DNA from: Pseudomonadales bacterium
Lineage (GTDB): Bacteria > Pseudomonadota > Gammaproteobacteria > Pseudomonadales > Azotimanducaceae
DNA length: 6,124 nt
Assembly: GCA_007128525.1 (NCBI GenBank)
Contig: SKXG01000166.1
Location: forward strand, 1 to 6,124
Reading direction: 5' to 3'
Shown in pieces: positions 5,214 to 6,124 of this stretch (the stretch's first letter is position 1; each line of letters opens with the position of its first letter). A program made the position numbers and the translations under genes. The notes under the pieces are model-generated. The model was not told the origin of the DNA. It did not search any database and saw only the letters and a program-made list of their open reading frames with translations.

Positions 5214-6124
5214 GGCGCTCCCTGACTCGTTCGGCTGCCATGACTTCATCAATCTCGGCCTCACCGACCTCCTGAAACTGCAAGGTGTGCAGTGTGTAGT
5301 ACAGACCTTTCTGGGCCAGCAGTTCCTCGTGTGTGCCAATCTCCTTCACCACACCATGGTGCAGTACCAGCACGCGGTCCGCTTCCTGAATGGTCTGCAA
5401 GCGATGCGCAATCAGTATCGACGTGCGTCCTTCGGTGAGTTTGCGCAGGGCATCCTGAATCAGCAGCTCGGTTTCCGTATCGATGCTGGCGGTGGCTTCA
5501 TCCAGAATCAGAATTTCCGGGTCACAGGCCAGCACGCGGGCGAAAGCCAGCAATTGTCGCTGCCCCTGTGACAGGTTCTGACCGCGCTCTGACAGCGGTG
5601 TGTCATAGCCTTCCGGCAAGCGGCTGATAAAGCTGTGGGCATTGACTGTCTTGGCGGCATCAATGACCTGCTCCCGTGTGATCTCCGGGTTCCCCAGCGC
5701 GATGTTGTCGTAAATGCTGCCGGAGAATATGTGGAAATCCTGCATGACCACACCGATACGCCGCCGCAGGTCGCGCGTATGGATATGGTTCAGGTCCACG
5801 CCGTCGAGAAAAATCTTGCCATCCGGAAAGTCATAGAAGCGGGACAGCAGCCGGATGATGGTGCTCTTGCCGGAGCCGGTCGGGCCGACAATCGCCAGCT
5901 TCTCACCCGGCCGGATTCGGAACGAGAGGTCCTTCAGTATTGGAGAGCCCTTCTCGTATTCGAAGTCCAGATTCTTGAACTCAACTTCGCCCTGTAGTCG
6001 CGAAGGCAGCTCGACCGGATTCTCCGGTTCATGAATGCGCTCATCCCAGTCCAGTGCCTGGAAGATGCGCTCACCGCTGGCCATGGCTCGGAACAGAATG
6101 TTGAGCTGCTCACCCAGCGCGACA
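5167..6124 (-). CDS. ABC exporter half-transporter (MsbA/MdlB-like), C-terminal part with the ATP-binding domain
   Basis: The reading frame is open to the right edge, so the transmembrane domain and true start lie outside the window; the ATG at 6084 is internal. The first visible residues (ALGEQLNILFRAMASGERIFQALD) match the end of helix 6 and the linker of type-I exporters. Counting from codon 6084: A-loop Y43, Walker A G67-PTGSGKS-74, Q-loop Q115 in VMQDFHIFSG, signature LSQGQ (171-175), Walker B ILILDE (191-196) with the catalytic E196 present, and H-loop H227 in AHRL. The nucleotide-binding site is therefore complete, so this is not a degenerate half. The signature has Q in place of the second G of LSGGQ, a common variant. 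A charged tail (about 271-305, rich in Glu/Asp/Arg) follows the domain. Such exporters pump lipids, drugs or peptides; the substrate cannot be assigned. Confidence 0.9.
   Translation of the reverse strand, partial: VALGEQLNILFRAMASGERIFQALDWDERIHEPENPVELPSRLQGEVEFKNLDFEYEKGSPILKDLSFRIRPGEKLAIVGPTGSGKSTIIRLLSRFYDFPDGKIFLDGVDLNHIHTRDLRRRIGVVMQDFHIFSGSIYDNIALGNPEITREQVIDAAKTVNAHSFISRLPEGYDTPLSERGQNLSQGQRQLLAFARVLACDPEILILDEATASIDTETELLIQDALRKLTEGRTSILIAHRLQTIQEADRVLVLHHGVVKEIGTHEELLAQKGLYYTLHTLQFQEVGEAEIDEVMAAERVRERPTNASAEDPDSPQKE

Noticed and set aside
1..6124. CRISPR arrays, insertion sequences, tRNA/rRNA genes, phage or toxin-antitoxin modules
   Set aside because: No regularly spaced repeats, transposase-like protein or terminal repeats, structured RNA gene or toxin/antitoxin-like small gene pair was seen; coding density is accounted for by seven ordinary genes.

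Overview
The window is a GC-rich, densely coded stretch of bacterial chromosome. The protein families, good Shine-Dalgarno sites and short intergenic gaps suggest a gammaproteobacterium, possibly a marine oligotroph. That placement is inference from protein style, not from a marker gene. There are no RNA genes, mobile elements, CRISPR arrays or phage genes. Seven protein genes can be supported, two of them cut by the window edges.

Layout, left to right. On the minus strand (1-222) is the N-terminus of an exported peptide-type ABC solute-binding protein, YejA-like. A 202-bp divergent intergenic region (223-424) separates it from a plus-strand pair: a serine hydrolase of the beta-lactamase/6-aminohexanoate-dimer hydrolase type (425-1600) and a classical short-chain dehydrogenase (1646-2545). 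The dehydrogenase converges on a small four-helix membrane protein on the minus strand (2516-2980), with a 30-bp tail overlap. Divergent from the membrane protein is a second plus-strand pair: a secreted PQQ-dependent aldose-sugar-dehydrogenase-like protein (3096-4250) and a fold-type II PLP threonine/serine dehydratase or serine racemase (4260-5213). The dehydratase gene converges on the C-terminal half of an ABC exporter half-transporter (5167-6124, minus, start outside the window), with a 47-bp tail overlap.

The region looks like ordinary catabolic and transport genome content: peptide uptake, hydrolysis of a small amide or ester, oxidation by an SDR, periplasmic sugar oxidation and amino-acid deamination. 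No shared pathway is proven. The strongest non-coding signal is in the divergent region at 310-339. A perfect 9-bp inverted repeat there contains the -35 elements of two almost completely overlapping, opposite-facing sigma-70-like promoters, which suggests coordinated or mutually exclusive control of the solute-binding protein and the hydrolase. I see no convincing evidence of a wholly new system. The leads most worth following are this operator, a twin Cx3C cysteine arrangement in the hydrolase, and the unnamed membrane protein paired divergently with the sugar dehydrogenase.
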